41,294 nt of DNA from Enterobacterales bacterium (GCA_015655145.1 JAATFO010000020.1:1-41294), one strand, 5' to 3'; counted from the stretch's first letter, positions 16,433 to 28,189 are shown. Numbers and translations are program-made. The notes: a model not told the origin generated them from the sequence alone.

Positions 16433-18445
16433 GTGAAGTCACCCCTGATTGAACACGCCAAACTTGCCTGGAACGATCAGGGTACACCTGTATCCCGAGA
16501 ATTTGATGACGTTTATTTTTCCAACCAAAATGGTCTGGAGGAGACGCGCTACGTGTTTCTTGGCGGAAACAACTTACCGACCCGTTTCATCACTCATCCC
16601 CGCGCATTATTCATTGTTGCGGAAACGGGATTCGGCACCGGTCTCAACTTTCTTACACTGTGGCAGGCATTTGACCGCTTCCGCCAGGCAGAACCACAGG
16701 CCCCATTACAACGGCTGCATATGATCAGCTGTGAAAAGTTTCCCCTGAGCGCGGCTGATCTGGCCGCAACTCAGGCGTGCTGGCCGGAACTGGCGCCATG
16801 GGCGGCTAAATTGCAGGCACAATGGCCGCTGGCCTGGCCGGGCTGCCACCGCCTGTTACTGGATGATGGCCGTGTGACACTTGATCTGTGGCTGGGTGAT
16901 ATTAATCAGGTGATTGACGCCGTGGATGAATCACTGAATCATCAAATAGATGCCTGGTTTCTTGATGGTTTCGCCCCATCGAAGAACCCGGATATGTGGA
17001 CGCCGTCGTTATTTGCCGCCATGGCCCGTCTGGCACGCTCCGGGGCGACATTCGCCACCTTTACTGCCGCCGGCTTTGTCCGCCGCGGCTTACAGACAGC
17101 CGGCTTCAGCGTCAACAAACGTCAAGGATTTGGCCATAAGCGCGAGATGCTAACCGGTGTGCTGCCCGAGGAGACAACCGAACACCCGACGCAGCCCTGG
17201 TATCACCGCCCTGCGGCACACTATAATGATGATTACGCACTGATTGGCGGCGGAGTAGCCAGCGCATTACTGGCTTTGGCGCTGCTGAGGCGGGGCAAAA
17301 AAGTGACGCTCTATTGTGCCGATGCCGCCGCCGCGCTTGGCGCCTCCGGTAATCGTCAGGGCGCGCTCTATCCGCTACTCAATGCCTGTGATGAGGCAAT
17401 CCAGCAATTTTTCCCTCATGCTTTTACCTTTGCCCGTCGTCTGTACGATACGCTGCCGATAACGTTCGAACACGACTGGTGCGGCGTGACACAACTTGGC
17501 TGGAATGAAAAAAGCGCGGACAAGATCGCGCAAATGCTGGCGCTCGGTCTGCCGCATGCACTGGCACAGGCAGTCGACACAGCCCAGGCGGAAACACTGG
17601 CCAACGTAAAAACCGGCTGTGGCGGTATTCATTATCCGCCAGGCGGCTGGCTTTCCCCCGCAGAACTCACCACCAGCGCACTGGAGCTGGCTCAACAACG
17701 TGGACTGCGTATTCACTGGCTACACTGTCTCACTGCACTCAGGCGTAAAGACGATTACTGGCAGCTCTCCTTTTCTCAGGGCGAGGATGTATCGCACCCT
17801 AATGTGGTACTTGCCAATGGCTATGCCATTTGCAGCCTGCCGCAAAGCAAAAAACTGCCGGTGGATGCAGACAGCGGGCAAGTAAGCCATATACCGTCAT
17901 GCCGTGAATTAAGCGCCCTGAAACAAGTCTTATGCTATGACGGTTACCTGACGCCGGTCAGCCCACAATTTGGCACGCACTGTATCGGTGCCAGCTATCA
18001 CCGGGGCGATACCGCCGCCGTCTGGCGCGAGGCCGATCAACAAGAGAACCGCTCACGACTGATTCGTTGTCTGCCAGAATGCCACTGGACGGAAACGGTT
18101 GATGTGAGCAGCGGCGATGCGCGTTGCGGCGTCCGCTGCACCACCCGCGATCGGTTGCCGATCGTCGGCGCCCTGCCGGACTATGCGCAAACGCTGGCGC
18201 AGTATCAGGATTTGCCTGCGCAACGCGTACAGCAACAGACCATCGCCAGCGCGCCGGTTTGGCCTGATCTGTTTGTGTTGGGTGCGCTTGGTTCGCGCGG
18301 CTTATGTAGCGCGCCGCTGTCCGCAGAAATTCTGGCCGCACAGATGTGCCACGAGCCGATACCGTTGGACAGCACCACGCTAGCGGCTCTGAATCCGAAT
18401 CGCTATTGGGTGAGAAAGTTACTGAAAGGAAGAAAGGTGCGGTGA
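16433..18445 (+). CDS. mnmC: Bifunctional tRNA mnm5s2U34 biosynthesis protein MnmC
   Basis: A 670-residue two-domain enzyme (E. coli 668) that completes 5-methylaminomethyl-2-thiouridine at the wobble position of tRNAs for Lys, Glu and Gln. The N-terminal methyltransferase domain (about 1-240) has the SAM loop [15 protein letters not shown] near residue 63 and the [14 protein letters not shown] motif. The C-terminal oxidase domain starts with the FAD motif [17 protein letters not shown] near residue 268 and removes the carboxymethyl group. The start is GTG at 16433, which gives the family N-terminus. It is divergent from fabB, and its stop lies inside a long hairpin shared with yfcL. Confidence 0.96.
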   Translation: MKSPLIEHAKLAWNDQGTPVSREFDDVYFSNQNGLEETRYVFLGGNNLPTRFITHPRALFIVAETGFGTGLNFLTLWQAFDRFRQAEPQAPLQRLHMISCEKFPLSAADLAATQACWPELAPWAAKLQAQWPLAWPGCHRLLLDDGRVTLDLWLGDINQVIDAVDESLNHQIDAWFLDGFAPSKNPDMWTPSLFAAMARLARSGATFATFTAAGFVRRGLQTAGFSVNKRQGFGHKREMLTGVLPEETTEHPTQPWYHRPAAHYNDDYALIGGGVASALLALALLRRGKKVTLYCADAAAALGASGNRQGALYPLLNACDEAIQQFFPHAFTFARRLYDTLPITFEHDWCGVTQLGWNEKSADKIAQMLALGLPHALAQAVDTAQAETLANVKTGCGGIHYPPGGWLSPAELTTSALELAQQRGLRIHWLHCLTALRRKDDYWQLSFSQGEDVSHPNVVLANGYAICSLPQSKKLPVDADSGQVSHIPSCRELSALKQVLCYDGYLTPVSPQFGTHCIGASYHRGDTAAVWREADQQENRSRLIRCLPECHWTETVDVSSGDARCGVRCTTRDRLPIVGALPDYAQTLAQYQDLPAQRVQQQTIASAPVWPDLFVLGALGSRGLCSAPLSAEILAAQMCHEPIPLDSTTLAALNPNRYWVRKLLKGRKVR

Positions 18446-18485
18446 TATCAGCCGCGGGTTGCAACAGGCGGCAAGTATATCACCG
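18440..18485. terminator. Convergent hairpin at the end of mnmC and yfcL
   Basis: CGGTGATAT (18440-18448) pairs with ATATCACCG (18477-18485), and GCCGC (18451-18455) with GCGGC (18468-18472) inside it. The stem includes the mnmC stop codon and ends 8 bp before the yfcL stop, so it probably serves both converging genes. No long U-tract is present. Confidence 0.5.
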
Positions 18486-18492
18486 GACAACA

Positions 18493-18774
18493 CTATGCGG
18501 ATTCACGGGCCTGCAAAAACAGCGTATCCCACATGCCAATCACCAGAGCCTGATCACGCGGCGATAACTCACCAGCAGCAATGGCTTTTTGCAGGCTTTT
18601 CTGCATCTGAATCTGTAATGCTTCCGGAGCCGGGTTATCTGACTGTTCAACCTCGGCTACCGCCAATGTAAGGTGACCGCGCAGGTAACCGCTGGCAAAC
18701 AGTTCATCGTCACTGGCATGTTCAACCATGCCATCAATCAGGGCCAGAATACGCGTTTCAAATTCTGCGATCAT
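18493..18774 (-). CDS. yfcL: YfcL family protein, function unknown
   Basis: A 93-residue acidic, helical protein, close to E. coli YfcL (92). The conserved core includes [20 protein letters not shown] and [17 protein letters not shown], and a C-terminal [17 protein letters not shown]. No membrane segment, signal or catalytic motif is visible. I chose the ATG at 18774 to match the family N-terminus; the frame extends to 18813 and would overlap epmC by a few bases. It is the last gene in a minus-strand run from prmB to yfcL. Its function has not been established. Confidence 0.88.
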   Translation of the reverse strand: MIAEFETRILALIDGMVEHASDDELFASGYLRGHLTLAVAEVEQSDNPAPEALQIQMQKSLQKAIAAGELSPRDQALVIGMWDTLFLQARESA

Positions 18775-18806
18775 GTCAATTCCTCTTATTACCGTTCCCC
18801 CTACGT

Positions 18807-19355
18807 TCAGCATAGTTCCTCTGGCCAGGGAAACTGCGCCGCCGTCAGCGGAGGCGTTGAGTAAAATGTGCGAAGCGCTTCAATAAACCGTAACGGTCGG
18901 GGCGGAATGCCATTTTCCAAATAATGCATAACCTGTGCACGCACCTTGCGCTGAAACGCAATGCGATCAGGCTCACAATCTCCGTTGAGATTGTCACAAC
19001 TTACATTGAAGGGAAAGCCCGCCGCAACACAAAACAACCACTCCAGCGCCTGGGGTTTAATTTCAACCTGTTCAAACTGATTTTGTGTCCGGGCATCGCG
19101 CCCGTCCGGGCAATACCAGTAACCGAAATCCACCAATTTACGACGCTCAGTACCGGCAATGCACCAGTGCGAAATTTCATGCAGCGCACTGGCATAAAAT
19201 CCATGGGCAAAAACCACGCGATGCCACGGCGACTGGTCATCTGCCGGCAGATAGACAGGTTCGTCATCGCCTTTAATCAGGCGGGTCTGGAAATCCTCGC
19301 TGAAGCAACGATCAAACAGAGTAATCAGGTCCTGATAGTGATGTGTAATACTCAT
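18807..19355 (-). CDS. epmC: Elongation factor P hydroxylase
   Basis: A 182-residue protein, the length of E. coli EpmC (YfcM). EpmC hydroxylates the beta-lysyl-lysine of elongation factor P after EpmA and EpmB have acted; the modified factor relieves ribosome stalling at proline runs, although the hydroxylation itself seems dispensable for that. The metal-binding region [16 protein letters not shown] contains a HExxH-like His-Glu-x-x-His. The Tyr-rich YWYCPDGRD segment is also characteristic. It precedes yfcL with a small gap (18807 to 18774). Confidence 0.93.
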   Translation of the reverse strand: MSITHHYQDLITLFDRCFSEDFQTRLIKGDDEPVYLPADDQSPWHRVVFAHGFYASALHEISHWCIAGTERRKLVDFGYWYCPDGRDARTQNQFEQVEIKPQALEWLFCVAAGFPFNVSCDNLNGDCEPDRIAFQRKVRAQVMHYLENGIPPRPLRFIEALRTFYSTPPLTAAQFPWPEELC

Positions 19356-19548
19356 AGCCTTGTTCTCAGGATAAAAAAACGCGCAATTGTCGCATTAAGC
19401 GCCTGCAGTTTCGAGCATTATTCATCGCAGAAGCACTTAAGCCGGCACGGGGTAGCGCGCGCAGCGCCGGGGAGCAGCATGTCACCCACTGGTGCAGGTG
19501 GGAAAACCGCATCAACAGCCCCTTCCCACGTCACCTTATCTGGCGCAA

Positions 19549-20352
19549 TCATTGCCACCAGCACGCCAGCCATAGCACGATATCTGTGCCATAATTGTCG
19601 TACAATAGCGTGCAACTCATCACCATTGACACCATCACAACCATCGGACGGATCAGTTTCTGCCCACGATTCAACACCATATGAGCGCCAAGGCGGCCAC
19701 CGCACACCGCCCCACATAACATGATGATACCCGTGCCCCATACCACATTGCCGCCTAAGATAAACAACAGCAACGCCCCCACATTCGAGGTAAAGTTCAG
19801 GACTTTGGCATGGGCAGTCGATTTTGCCAGGTTGTAGCCGCATAACGTCACAAATGCCAGTGCATAAAAGGAACCAGCACCCGGACCAAAAAAGCCATCA
19901 TAAAATCCCACTCCGCCACCCGCCACCAGCGCGAAAGGCAAACCGTAAAGGCGGCGCGCGCGATCTTCGGCGCCAAGACGCGGCACCAGAAGAAAATACA
20001 GACCGATCCCCATCACCAACAGGGGTAATACCTGGCGCAGGAAATCAGCATGGATATGCTGAACTAACAAGGCACCCAACATCGCGCCGATCAATGTCAT
20101 GCCGATATTCAGCCGCTGCTCACGCAGTTTCACCGCACCGCGGCGCACAAAATAAAGTCCGGCGGAAAAGGATCCCCCCATGGCCTGTACTTTACTGGTA
20201 GCCAGCGCCTGAGCAGGTGAAAAACCGGCCGCCAACAAAGCCGGTAACGTCAATAGTCCGCCCCCACCCGCGATAGAATCAATAAATGCCGCCAGCATAG
20301 CGATAAAAAACAGCAGTACCGTGGCTGACGGACTGACAAAAAACCAATCCAT
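19549..20352 (-). CDS. yfcA: YfcA, TSUP/TauE-SafE family membrane transporter
   Basis: A 267-residue polytopic protein (E. coli YfcA 269). The N-terminal motif AFIDSIAGGGGLLTLPALLAAGFSP and the second-half GVGFYDGFFGPGAGSFYALAFV are diagnostic of the TauE/SafE (TSUP) family, whose known members move sulfite, sulfonates or other organic anions. The substrate of YfcA is not known. It lies 9 bp after the mepA stop in the aroC-mepA-yfcA-epmC run. A 193-bp spacer to epmC holds several short inverted repeats (for example CCCAC/GTGGG near 19495-19512). Confidence 0.92.
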   Translation of the reverse strand: MDWFFVSPSATVLLFFIAMLAAFIDSIAGGGGLLTLPALLAAGFSPAQALATSKVQAMGGSFSAGLYFVRRGAVKLREQRLNIGMTLIGAMLGALLVQHIHADFLRQVLPLLVMGIGLYFLLVPRLGAEDRARRLYGLPFALVAGGGVGFYDGFFGPGAGSFYALAFVTLCGYNLAKSTAHAKVLNFTSNVGALLLFILGGNVVWGTGIIMLCGAVCGGRLGAHMVLNRGQKLIRPMVVMVSMVMSCTLLYDNYGTDIVLWLACWWQ

Positions 20353-20361
20353 TGCGGTATC

Positions 20362-21186
20362 CTAAAGTATATGTTTATCCAGTAAGGCCTGGCAGGAAGA
20401 CGGTAATGCTGGCGGCGTACGTTTAACCGGGGAACCGGTAGCCGGTTTTTTCGGTTCAAACCAACTCTGCAATTCTACGCCACAGCCGTCGCCCGCCGGG
20501 GGATCAAGCTGCGCCAGACACTCGGGACTGTCTGGCGGACAGCGTAAACGCACATGCATGTGTGCACGATGAGCAAACCAGGGACGCACTTTGCGCAACC
20601 AGTCTCGATCGCTCCCGGCAGTAGCGCAGAGTTGTTTTTTTATTGCTGGATTAACAAAGATACGAGTGACATCGCGGTCTTGCGCCGCCATTTTGATCAG
20701 CATGCCGATATCAGGTTGCCAGTGCTGCGCCACCACGTTACGCCCGTCTGCGGTGACCAGGTCCAGCGGCTGAGGTTTTAGCAACATTGACGCACTCCAG
20801 CGCGTTTTTGGCAATTGCAGCCAGATATCAACATCAAGCCCCGACTGATGGCTGGCATGACCATGACTAAAACGTCCCCCGGCCGCCATACCCATATCGC
20901 CCACCAGTACTTGTCCCAGACCACGGTTAGCGATCTGCATACTGAGACGTTGAATGAACTGGATCAGCTCAGGATGTCCATAGTAACGACGTTGATCCTG
21001 ACGCATCACTTGATAGTTGGCCGCTTCAAGCGGCAGTGATTGCGCGCCTACAATGCAACCATTAGAAAACGTGCCTATCGACTGTGGTTTGCCCGCAATG
21101 GGATGGTGCAGGCTCTGCCATGGGGTTGCAGCCAGGGCAGCACTACTCAGCAGCAACACACTCAACACCCGCAGTATGTTTTTCAT
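20362..21186 (-). CDS. mepA: Penicillin-insensitive murein endopeptidase
   Basis: A 274-residue periplasmic zinc peptidase of family M74 (LAS fold), the same length as E. coli MepA. It cuts the D-alanyl-meso-diaminopimelyl cross-links of peptidoglycan. A signal peptide occupies residues 1-20 (ends ALAA). The zinc ligands are in place: His113 and Asp120 in SHQSGLDVD, and His211 in AHMHVRL. Several Cys residues (44, 187, 216, 224, 235) could form the disulfides known in the E. coli enzyme. It begins 4 bp after aroC, suggesting co-transcription. Confidence 0.96.
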   Translation of the reverse strand: MKNILRVLSVLLLSSAALAATPWQSLHHPIAGKPQSIGTFSNGCIVGAQSLPLEAANYQVMRQDQRRYYGHPELIQFIQRLSMQIANRGLGQVLVGDMGMAAGGRFSHGHASHQSGLDVDIWLQLPKTRWSASMLLKPQPLDLVTADGRNVVAQHWQPDIGMLIKMAAQDRDVTRIFVNPAIKKQLCATAGSDRDWLRKVRPWFAHRAHMHVRLRCPPDSPECLAQLDPPAGDGCGVELQSWFEPKKPATGSPVKRTPPALPSSCQALLDKHIL

Positions 21187-21190
21187 CCGT

Positions 21191-22276
21191 TTACCAGCGT
21201 GGCACCGTGGTTCTCACATCAGCACATTGTGCACGATGGCGCAGCATATGATCCATCAGCACAATGGCCATCATCGCTTCAGCAATTGGCACTGCGCGCA
21301 ACCCAACGCAGGGATCATGCCGCCCCTTAGTGATCATCTCCACTTCATCGCCGGTACGCGTAATAGTTTTACCCGGCACAGTAATACTGGACGTCGGTTT
21401 CAGCGCCAGATGCGCAATCACCGTCTGTCCACTGCTGATGCCCCCGAGAACGCCCCCAGCATGATTGCTCTGGAAACCGGTGGCGCGAATCTCATCACGG
21501 TGCTGGCTACCGCGTTGATTAACAACACTGAAACCGTCGCCAATTTCTACCCCCTTCACCGCATTGATACTCATCAATGCATGGGCTAAATCAGCATCGA
21601 GGCGATCAAATACCGGCTCGCCCAGACCGGGAGGCACATTTTCCGCCATGACGGACACTTTCGCTCCGATGGAATCACCCTCTTTTTTCAGGCTACGCAT
21701 CAGTTCATCCAGCGCAGTGAGTTGGGTGGGATCCGGGCAAAAAAAAGGATTCTGCTCCACCAGCGCCCAGTCTTGCAGTGCACAGACAATCTCACCCATT
21801 TGTGCCAGATAGCCACGCACACGGATACCGTGTTGCATAGCAAGGTATTTCTTCGCAATAGCGCCAGCCGCGACACGCATCGCGGTTTCACGCGCAGATG
21901 AGCGCCCCCCGCCGCGATAATCACGCAGACCATATTTTTGCTCGTAGCTATAATCCGCATGACCAGGACGGAACAGATCTTTAATCGCACTATAATCCTG
22001 CGAGCGTTGATCGGTGTTTTCTATTTGCAAGCCGATACTGGTACCCGTGGTGACTCCCTCAAATACGCCTGAAAGAATTTTAACCTGGTCCGGTTCGCGG
22101 CGTTGTGTAGTGTAACGCGAAGTTCCCGGGCGGCGGCGATCAAGATCGTGCTGCAAATCAGCTTCTGTCAGGGGAATACCCGGAGGTACGCCATCAACGA
22201 TAGCGCCCAACGCGACGCCGTGTGACTCACCAAAGGTGGTGACACGAAAAAGTTGTCCAATTGAATTTCCGGCCAT
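21191..22276 (-). CDS. aroC: Chorismate synthase
   Basis: A 361-residue protein, the exact length of E. coli AroC. It converts 5-enolpyruvylshikimate 3-phosphate to chorismate using reduced FMN, the last common step of aromatic amino-acid, folate and ubiquinone synthesis. Signature segments are present: [18 protein letters not shown] near the N-terminus, [29 protein letters not shown] in the middle, and [19 protein letters not shown]. It follows prmB by 23 bp. Confidence 0.97.
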   Translation of the reverse strand: MAGNSIGQLFRVTTFGESHGVALGAIVDGVPPGIPLTEADLQHDLDRRRPGTSRYTTQRREPDQVKILSGVFEGVTTGTSIGLQIENTDQRSQDYSAIKDLFRPGHADYSYEQKYGLRDYRGGGRSSARETAMRVAAGAIAKKYLAMQHGIRVRGYLAQMGEIVCALQDWALVEQNPFFCPDPTQLTALDELMRSLKKEGDSIGAKVSVMAENVPPGLGEPVFDRLDADLAHALMSINAVKGVEIGDGFSVVNQRGSQHRDEIRATGFQSNHAGGVLGGISSGQTVIAHLALKPTSSITVPGKTITRTGDEVEMITKGRHDPCVGLRAVPIAEAMMAIVLMDHMLRHRAQCADVRTTVPRW

Positions 22277-22299
22277 TTCGGTTCCGTTCTCAGATAACG

Positions 22300-23232
22300 T
22301 TAGTCTTTAAAAGAGGTAAAATAAGGCTGCGCATCAATAAGCTGCGACTTCGTCAGCATAAATACCCCATCGCCGCCGTGCTCAAATTCAAGCCAGGTAA
22401 AGGGCACATCAGGATACTGCGCGATCATATGCACCATGCTGTTACCCACTTCACAAATCAGGATGCCCTCGTCGTGAAGGAAATCAGCGGCGCAGGCAAG
22501 AATACGCCGAGTCAGCGCCAGGCCATCATTGCCCGCAGCCAGCCCCAACTCGGGTTCATGGCGATATTCATGCGGCAGATCGCTCATATCTTCTGCGTCA
22601 ACATAGGGCGGATTGGTGACGATTAAGTCATAGCGATCTTTGGGCAGCCCGCGGAACAAGTCAGCACGCAACGGCGTGACCTGTTGCATTAAGCCATGCG
22701 CTTCAATATTTTGCTCAGCCACCGCTAATGCCTCAGGAGAGAGATCCACCGCATCCACTTCCGCTTGCGGAAAAGCATAAGCACAGGCAATCGCAATACA
22801 GCCACTACCGGTACACATATCGAGTATCCGCGTGGGCTGATGGCGAAGCAGACCGGCAAAATGCTGATTAATTAATTCGCCAATAGGTGACCGCGGTATC
22901 AGCACCCGCTCATCCACATAGAATTCGTGACCGCAGAACCAGGCTTTGTGAGTCAGGTAAGGCACCGGAATACGTTCATTGACCCGGCGAATAACCCGTT
23001 CGACAATACGATGGCGCTCACTGGAGGTTAGCCGCGCATTACGCATCTCTTGCGGAATATCCAGCGGCAGATAGAGCGTTGGCAATATCAACTGGACCGC
23101 TTCGTCCCAGGGATTATCCGTCCCATGACCGTACCAGATATTCGCCGCAGAGAAGCGACTCACCGCCCAGCGCAGCATATCCTGAATGGTATGCAGTTCG
23201 CTGACTGCCTCATCGACGAAAATTTTGTCCAC
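22300..23232 (-). CDS. prmB: Ribosomal protein uL3 glutamine methyltransferase
   Basis: A 310-residue N5-glutamine methyltransferase, the length of E. coli PrmB. It methylates Gln150 of ribosomal protein uL3 (RplC) during assembly of the large subunit. The SAM-binding loop DMCTGSG is at residues 138-144 and the substrate-binding NPPY at 207-210. I place the start at a GTG (23232) because GGAGG lies 5 bases upstream and the known N-terminus DKIFVDEAV follows; a much longer frame reaches 23550 but its extra residues are unrelated and would run through the smrB promoter region. Confidence 0.95.
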   Translation of the reverse strand: MDKIFVDEAVSELHTIQDMLRWAVSRFSAANIWYGHGTDNPWDEAVQLILPTLYLPLDIPQEMRNARLTSSERHRIVERVIRRVNERIPVPYLTHKAWFCGHEFYVDERVLIPRSPIGELINQHFAGLLRHQPTRILDMCTGSGCIAIACAYAFPQAEVDAVDLSPEALAVAEQNIEAHGLMQQVTPLRADLFRGLPKDRYDLIVTNPPYVDAEDMSDLPHEYRHEPELGLAAGNDGLALTRRILACAADFLHDEGILICEVGNSMVHMIAQYPDVPFTWLEFEHGGDGVFMLTKSQLIDAQPYFTSFKD

Positions 23233-23443
23233 ATAGCCCTCCACAGGCCGAGCCCATAATACCGATGACAGTGTGCCATGAAGCCGGCAATAATTCAGCG
23301 CAACCACGCGAAAAAGCGCACTTTTGTTTATATCCGGCGCTAAGACAAGGTAGACTTGAGCACAAACTTTCAGACATGATGATGATAACTTTGAGTCCGG
23401 CGCCGCCTGAGCGGGCCAATGCCAACTGTAATATCCTATTACT

Positions 23444-23992
23444 ATGAAAAAAACAAACCTTAGTGCAGAGGATAAAGCGTTGTTTCGCCAGTTAATGAAT
23501 GGCACACGTAAACTGACGCAAGATACGTTGCGCCATATACCGGCGCGCAAGAAAACCCATGAAATTCCGGTGAAAAGGTTGCTGGCCGAACAGGTGGATA
23601 ACAGCCATTATTTTTCCGATGAGTTCCAGCCATTGCTGGCCAGCGACGGCCCGGTACGCTATATCCGTGCCGATACCAACGCTTATGAACTGAAGAAGCT
23701 ACGTCGCGGGGATTATACCCCAGAGATTTTTCTCGACCTGCACGGATTAACACAGAAGCAAGCCAAACAGGAGCTGGGGGCGTTAATCGCAACCTGCCAT
23801 CGCGAACATATTTTTTGCGCCAGTATCATGCATGGTCACGGTAAACATATTCTCAAACAACAAACGCCTCTGTGGCTGGCGCAACACCCTCATATCATGG
23901 CATTTCACCAGGCGCCGAAGGCATTTGGCGGCGATGCCGCATTGCTGGTGCTGATCGAAGTCGACACCTGGCAACCGCCGGAATTGCTGTAA
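23444..23992 (+). CDS. smrB: SmrB ribosome-collision endonuclease
   Basis: A 182-residue protein (E. coli SmrB 183). The C-terminal Smr domain has the catalytic DLH at residues 98-100 ([12 protein letters not shown]) and the HGHG motif at 130-133 ([11 protein letters not shown]). In E. coli SmrB binds collided ribosomes through an N-terminal extension and cleaves the mRNA between them, which allows tmRNA rescue. The N-terminus here ([20 protein letters not shown]) has that helical extension. It is transcribed away from prmB and is followed by a terminator shared with sixA. Confidence 0.95.
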   Translation: MKKTNLSAEDKALFRQLMNGTRKLTQDTLRHIPARKKTHEIPVKRLLAEQVDNSHYFSDEFQPLLASDGPVRYIRADTNAYELKKLRRGDYTPEIFLDLHGLTQKQAKQELGALIATCHREHIFCASIMHGHGKHILKQQTPLWLAQHPHIMAFHQAPKAFGGDAALLVLIEVDTWQPPELL

Positions 23993-24005
23993 AAAACCGC
24001 GCCAA

Positions 24006-24031
24006 TAAAAAAGGAGATGCAGTGCATCTCC
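24006..24031. terminator. Shared terminator between smrB and sixA
   Basis: GGAGATG (24013-24019) pairs with CATCTCC (24025-24031). The A-run at 24007-24012 gives a U-tract on the minus strand, so it is a standard terminator for sixA, and it may also stop smrB transcription. Confidence 0.75.
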
Positions 24032-24064
24032 TCGTCGTTAACCGCTATTCCCGCGTAAACGCAA

Positions 24065-24547
24065 TTACATCGCTTTCGCCAGACGCGAGGGGCTCACCTG
24101 CCATTCCAGTTTGCCGACGCCTTTTTCCGCATCAAAATCAATGCACGCAATGGCCGAGGTCGCAAACATTGGCGGTGCCTCCGATGGACACAGCGCAGCA
24201 ACCAGATACCCGACTAACGGTAAATGCGAAATCACCAGTACTGATTTCACACCCTCATTCGCCAGTGTCTGTAAATAACAAACCACTAAACCAGCATCGC
24301 CCCCGGGGGTGAGTTCAGGCAGCAAATCCTCGGTTTCCGGTAACGGGAGCGCCTCACGTACCGTCGCCAACGTTTCTCTGGCGCGCAGGTAAGGACTGAC
24401 AAGGACACGTTCAATATCCACCGCCTGCCCACTCAGCCAGTTCGCCATCTGGCGTGATTCATCACAACCGCAATGAGTCAGGGGTCTTACCGAATCACTC
24501 GCCGCATCAAGAGCCGCATCACCGTGACGCATGATAAAAACTTGCAT
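24065..24547 (-). CDS. sixA: Phosphohistidine phosphatase SixA
   Basis: A 160-residue histidine phosphatase (E. coli SixA 161). The RHG motif is at residues 7-9 (FIMRHGDAAL), with His8 as the phosphate acceptor, and the second active-site histidine lies in VLVISHLPLVGYL. SixA removes phosphate from the HPt domain of ArcB and, in E. coli, from the nitrogen PTS protein NPr. The ATG at 24547 is preferred to the longer frame to 24586 because it starts the known N-terminus MQVFIMRHGDA. It lies after fadJ by 171 bp and ends at the terminator shared with smrB. Confidence 0.95.
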   Translation of the reverse strand: MQVFIMRHGDAALDAASDSVRPLTHCGCDESRQMANWLSGQAVDIERVLVSPYLRARETLATVREALPLPETEDLLPELTPGGDAGLVVCYLQTLANEGVKSVLVISHLPLVGYLVAALCPSEAPPMFATSAIACIDFDAEKGVGKLEWQVSPSRLAKAM

Positions 24548-24718
24548 AAAGCACCGCTGTTGTTTTAACAAGATCGCCGGGAACAAATATTGACCGGCGT
24601 TTCATTCTGTAAATGAACGTTGTGTTGTAACCCAATGCCTTCAGTATAGTCAACCGATTGTTTATTAAACAGGCATGCTATACCACGCTATCCACAGACT
24701 GCTATTTTTTTACCCATG

Positions 24719-26875
24719 CTAATACACTGAATTATTGTGCTTATTATCCGTTTCAATAAATTTGTAAAAATTATCACCACTTTCGAGGCAACGATGCAAT
24801 GCATCACAAGGCGTAAAACGATCACCGTATTGATGTGTCAGCGAGGTTAATGTTTCAACCACCTGAGCCACACCCAGTTGATCAAGATAGTAAAACGGTC
24901 CGCCAAGAAAAGGAGGAAAACCGATCCCCATCACTGCACCGAGATCACCGTCACGCAGGCTGTGGATCACGGACTCATCGCGGCAACGCACGGCTTCATT
25001 CAGGAGCATCATGACGCAGCGCTGAGCGATCAAACTACTGTCCATGCGACGTTCCGACTGCAGATTAAGTAACTGATAAATTGTCTTATCAACCATTTTT
25101 TTCTTCTTAGCTTTAGGGCGATAAAGGTAAAATCCCCGCCCATTTTTACGCCCTTTACGGTCATCCGCCAGCAGTACGCTAAACGCCAGTGGTGATGAAA
25201 AACGTTCGCCATAGGCGCTTTCCAGAATTGGAATAATTTTAGTGCCGACATCAATGCCGACTTCATCAAGTAACTGAATCGGGCCAACGGGAAAGCCAAA
25301 TTGCACCAGCGCTTCATCAATTGCGTCAATCGGCTCACCTTCAAGCAAACAACGCATTGCTTCATTAATGTACGGCGCCAGAATACGGTTAACATAGAAA
25401 CCCGCGCGATCGGCCACCACAATCGGTGTTTTACCCTGTTTTTTCGCCAACGCCACCGTTGTCGCTATAGTTTGCGCACTGGTGCCGGCATGGGGGATTA
25501 CCTCCACCAGCGGCATTTTATCAACCGGACTAAAATAGTGCAGCCCGATAACATTCTCAGGGCGTTGGGCCTGAGCGGCGATGGCGCTGATCGGCAATGA
25601 TGAGGTGTTAGAAGCAAACACGGTATATGGCGCGCAATACTGTTCGATTTCCGCAACCATTTTTTGTTTCAGGGACAACTCTTCAAATACCGCTTCAATT
25701 ATCACATCGCGTCGCCGGAAGCCCCGGTAATCCAGACTAGCGGAAATTAACGCCATATTCCGCTGGCGTCCGGCTGTATTCATCTTTTTTCGCCTGATTT
25801 TTTCGCTCAATCGATCCCAACTGTACTTCAGGGCATGATTGATACCGTCCACATCAATATCTTTGATGCGCACAGGTAATTTCGCCCGCAACGCGGTGAC
25901 ACAGGCAATGCCGCCGCCCATCAGTCCGCCTCCCAAGACGCCAATCGTTTGCAACGGCCGTGGCTCCGCTATGGCGCCGCGCGCCTTTTTTATTGCCGTG
26001 GCAGCAAAAAACAGCGAACGTAATGCAGCGGATTGCGCTGACACGGCCAGTTCGCCAAATGCTTTTGCTTCCGCCGCATACCCCCGATCACTGCCCTGTT
26101 CCAGACCGGTACGGACCACATGTAGAATAAGGTCGGTGGCGGGATAATGACCCTGCGTTTTAGCGCGCGTCTGTTTCGCCACCCGGCTAAATAACAGCGG
26201 GCGTACCAACGCCCCACTCAGCACGCGTTCACGCAGCGGCAATGGTTTACGGATTTTACGGCCTTGCAACACCTGCTTTACCGCTGTTTCCAGTAGAATA
26301 ACGGCGGGCACGGCATCATCCACTAATCCCAGGGCGACAGCCTGTTTTGCCGAGACATGCTTTCCGCTCAGGATCAGCGTTAACGCCGGTAATGTCCCGA
26401 TAAGTCGCGGTAATCGTTGTGTGCCGCCGGAACCGGGAAGCAAGCCCAGTTTCACTTCAGGTAACCCCAGTTGCGTCTTATCATCCAGGCTACAAATTCG
26501 TTGATCACACGCCAGCGCCAGTTCCAGACCACCGCCGAGGCAAGGCCCGTGAATCGCCACCACCACCGGAAACGGCAAGGCTGCGATATATGCCATCACC
26601 TCTTGTCCTTGTCTGGCCAGAGACTCCGCCGCTTGCGCACTCTCACAAGCCGCAATCATGGCGATATCCGCCCCGGCGATAAAGGAATCGGGTTTACCTG
26701 AAATAAGCACCATTCCGACCAATTTCGGATTTTCTTGCGCCTGCTGGATCACTTGCCGAATTTGGCTGACAAATGCTGCTTTCAGGGTGTTAACAGTGTC
26801 GTCAGGGACTGCAATGGTAATGACCGCGACATGATCAGCGCGCATGTCGAGATGAAAGGCTGATTGTTGTTCCAT
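24719..26875 (-). CDS. fadJ: Fatty-acid oxidation complex alpha subunit FadJ
   Basis: A 718-residue multifunctional enzyme (E. coli FadJ 714), part of the anaerobic beta-oxidation complex. The N-terminal enoyl-CoA hydratase domain has the two catalytic acids Glu118 ([12 protein letters not shown]) and Glu140 ([12 protein letters not shown]). The central 3-hydroxyacyl-CoA dehydrogenase domain has the NAD loop [11 protein letters not shown] at 312-322 and the catalytic His446 ([15 protein letters not shown]). The gene begins only 3 bp after fadI, so the two are co-transcribed, and their products form the alpha-beta complex. Confidence 0.96.
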   Translation of the reverse strand: MEQQSAFHLDMRADHVAVITIAVPDDTVNTLKAAFVSQIRQVIQQAQENPKLVGMVLISGKPDSFIAGADIAMIAACESAQAAESLARQGQEVMAYIAALPFPVVVAIHGPCLGGGLELALACDQRICSLDDKTQLGLPEVKLGLLPGSGGTQRLPRLIGTLPALTLILSGKHVSAKQAVALGLVDDAVPAVILLETAVKQVLQGRKIRKPLPLRERVLSGALVRPLLFSRVAKQTRAKTQGHYPATDLILHVVRTGLEQGSDRGYAAEAKAFGELAVSAQSAALRSLFFAATAIKKARGAIAEPRPLQTIGVLGGGLMGGGIACVTALRAKLPVRIKDIDVDGINHALKYSWDRLSEKIRRKKMNTAGRQRNMALISASLDYRGFRRRDVIIEAVFEELSLKQKMVAEIEQYCAPYTVFASNTSSLPISAIAAQAQRPENVIGLHYFSPVDKMPLVEVIPHAGTSAQTIATTVALAKKQGKTPIVVADRAGFYVNRILAPYINEAMRCLLEGEPIDAIDEALVQFGFPVGPIQLLDEVGIDVGTKIIPILESAYGERFSSPLAFSVLLADDRKGRKNGRGFYLYRPKAKKKKMVDKTIYQLLNLQSERRMDSSLIAQRCVMMLLNEAVRCRDESVIHSLRDGDLGAVMGIGFPPFLGGPFYYLDQLGVAQVVETLTSLTHQYGDRFTPCDALHRCLESGDNFYKFIETDNKHNNSVY

Positions 26876-26878
26876 ATT

Positions 26879-28189
26879 TTATGCCACCTCCAGAACCATT
26901 GCCGTTCCTAATCCCCCGGCAGCGCAGGCAGTCACCAGGCCAAGCCCACCGCCACGCCGATGCAACTCGTTGAGCGTCTGCGTGATCATCCGCGCGCAAG
27001 TCGCCGCGAAAGGATGCCCGTAGGCAATTGACCCACCGAGTACATTAAATTTTTCATCATTAACTTCACCCAGAGGCTGGGCGCGATTGAGCACCTCTCG
27101 GGCAAAACGTGCATCACGAAATAACCGCAAATTGGCCAGTACTTGTGCCGCAAATGCTTCATGCATGTCGATCAGAGTGACATCGTCCAGGGTGATACCG
27201 GCTCGATCGAGCGCCAGTGGCGCCGCATAAGAGGGACCAAGCAGCATATCCTGCCAGACATCAATGGCAGTAAAAGCATAACTCCGCAGAATGCCAAGCG
27301 GGGTGATACCCAGTTCCCGTGCACGGGATTCCGTCATTAATATCAGCGCAGCGGCACCGTCAGTCAGCGGCGTGCTGTTGGCGGCGGTGACTGTGCCATG
27401 TTTACGATCAAAAGCCGGGCGCAACCTGACGTAGTCGGCCAGCGTCGATGTCATACGAATGTTATTATCTTGCTGAAAGGCCGAGTGCCATGGCGGAACA
27501 AATGCGGTCATGACCTCATCCGCCAGTTTACCGTCTTTCCACGCCCTGCCGGCATACTGATGTGAGCGGTGCGCCAACGCATCCTGTTGTTCCCGCGTTA
27601 TGCCGTATGTTTTCGCCATCTGCTCGGCAGTATCCCCCATGCGCAACCCCGTGGAGTATTCGGCAACAGCGGGCGGAACCGGCAGTAAATCATGTGGCCG
27701 TAACCGGCATAGCAACGATATTTTCTGTGTAAAGGTGTGTGCTTTGCTCAGGTCAACCAACGTGCTCGCCAGTTTTTTACTGACGCCAATGGGCAATACC
27801 GATGAAGAATCAGCCCCTCCGGCAATACCCGCCTGGATAGTGCCCGCCAGTAGACTTTCCGCGATATTCGCCACCGCCTGAAAACTGGTTGCACAGGCGC
27901 GACTGACGCTATAGGCATCAGTATGCGCACTCAATCCGCTGCTTAACACTATCTCGCGGGCGATATTTGGCGCTTCCGGCATTTGTACCACCTGACCAAA
28001 GACCAGTTGCTCAATGACTTCAACCGGTAGTTCACTACGGGACATCATTTCACTGACAACCATTCTGCCCAACTCAATGGCCGGGATACCGTGTAATGCG
28101 CTCGCCTGACGGGCAAATGGCGTACGTAATCCGTGCGTTATCACGATACGATCACCGCTGCGCGTTAGCAAAGGCACTATTTTGCTCAT
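26879..28189 (-). CDS. fadI: 3-ketoacyl-CoA thiolase FadI
   Basis: A 436-residue thiolase, exactly the length of E. coli FadI. It releases acetyl-CoA in the last step of beta-oxidation and is the beta subunit paired with FadJ. The nucleophile is Cys99 ([10 protein letters not shown]); His392 (AYGHPFAA) and Cys422 (TACAAGG) complete the active site. Residue 398 is Cys where the thiolase consensus GHP..ATGAR has Gly. I chose the ATG at 28189, with AGGTGA just upstream, over a GTG three codons earlier. A FadR-like site lies 40 bp upstream. Confidence 0.95.
   Translation of the reverse strand: MSKIVPLLTRSGDRIVITHGLRTPFARQASALHGIPAIELGRMVVSEMMSRSELPVEVIEQLVFGQVVQMPEAPNIAREIVLSSGLSAHTDAYSVSRACATSFQAVANIAESLLAGTIQAGIAGGADSSSVLPIGVSKKLASTLVDLSKAHTFTQKISLLCRLRPHDLLPVPPAVAEYSTGLRMGDTAEQMAKTYGITREQQDALAHRSHQYAGRAWKDGKLADEVMTAFVPPWHSAFQQDNNIRMTSTLADYVRLRPAFDRKHGTVTAANSTPLTDGAAALILMTESRARELGITPLGILRSYAFTAIDVWQDMLLGPSYAAPLALDRAGITLDDVTLIDMHEAFAAQVLANLRLFRDARFAREVLNRAQPLGEVNDEKFNVLGGSIAYGHPFAATCARMITQTLNELHRRGGGLGLVTACAAGGLGTAMVLEVA

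Noticed and set aside
19418-19843. Minus-strand frame of 141 codons near the end of yfcA
   Set aside because: It is a shadow of yfcA in a different frame; the residues have no domain-like pattern.
23233-23550. Long N-terminal extension of prmB
   Set aside because: PrmB has 310 residues; the GTG at 23232 has GGAGG upstream and starts the known N-terminus. The extension is just an open frame over the divergent promoter region.
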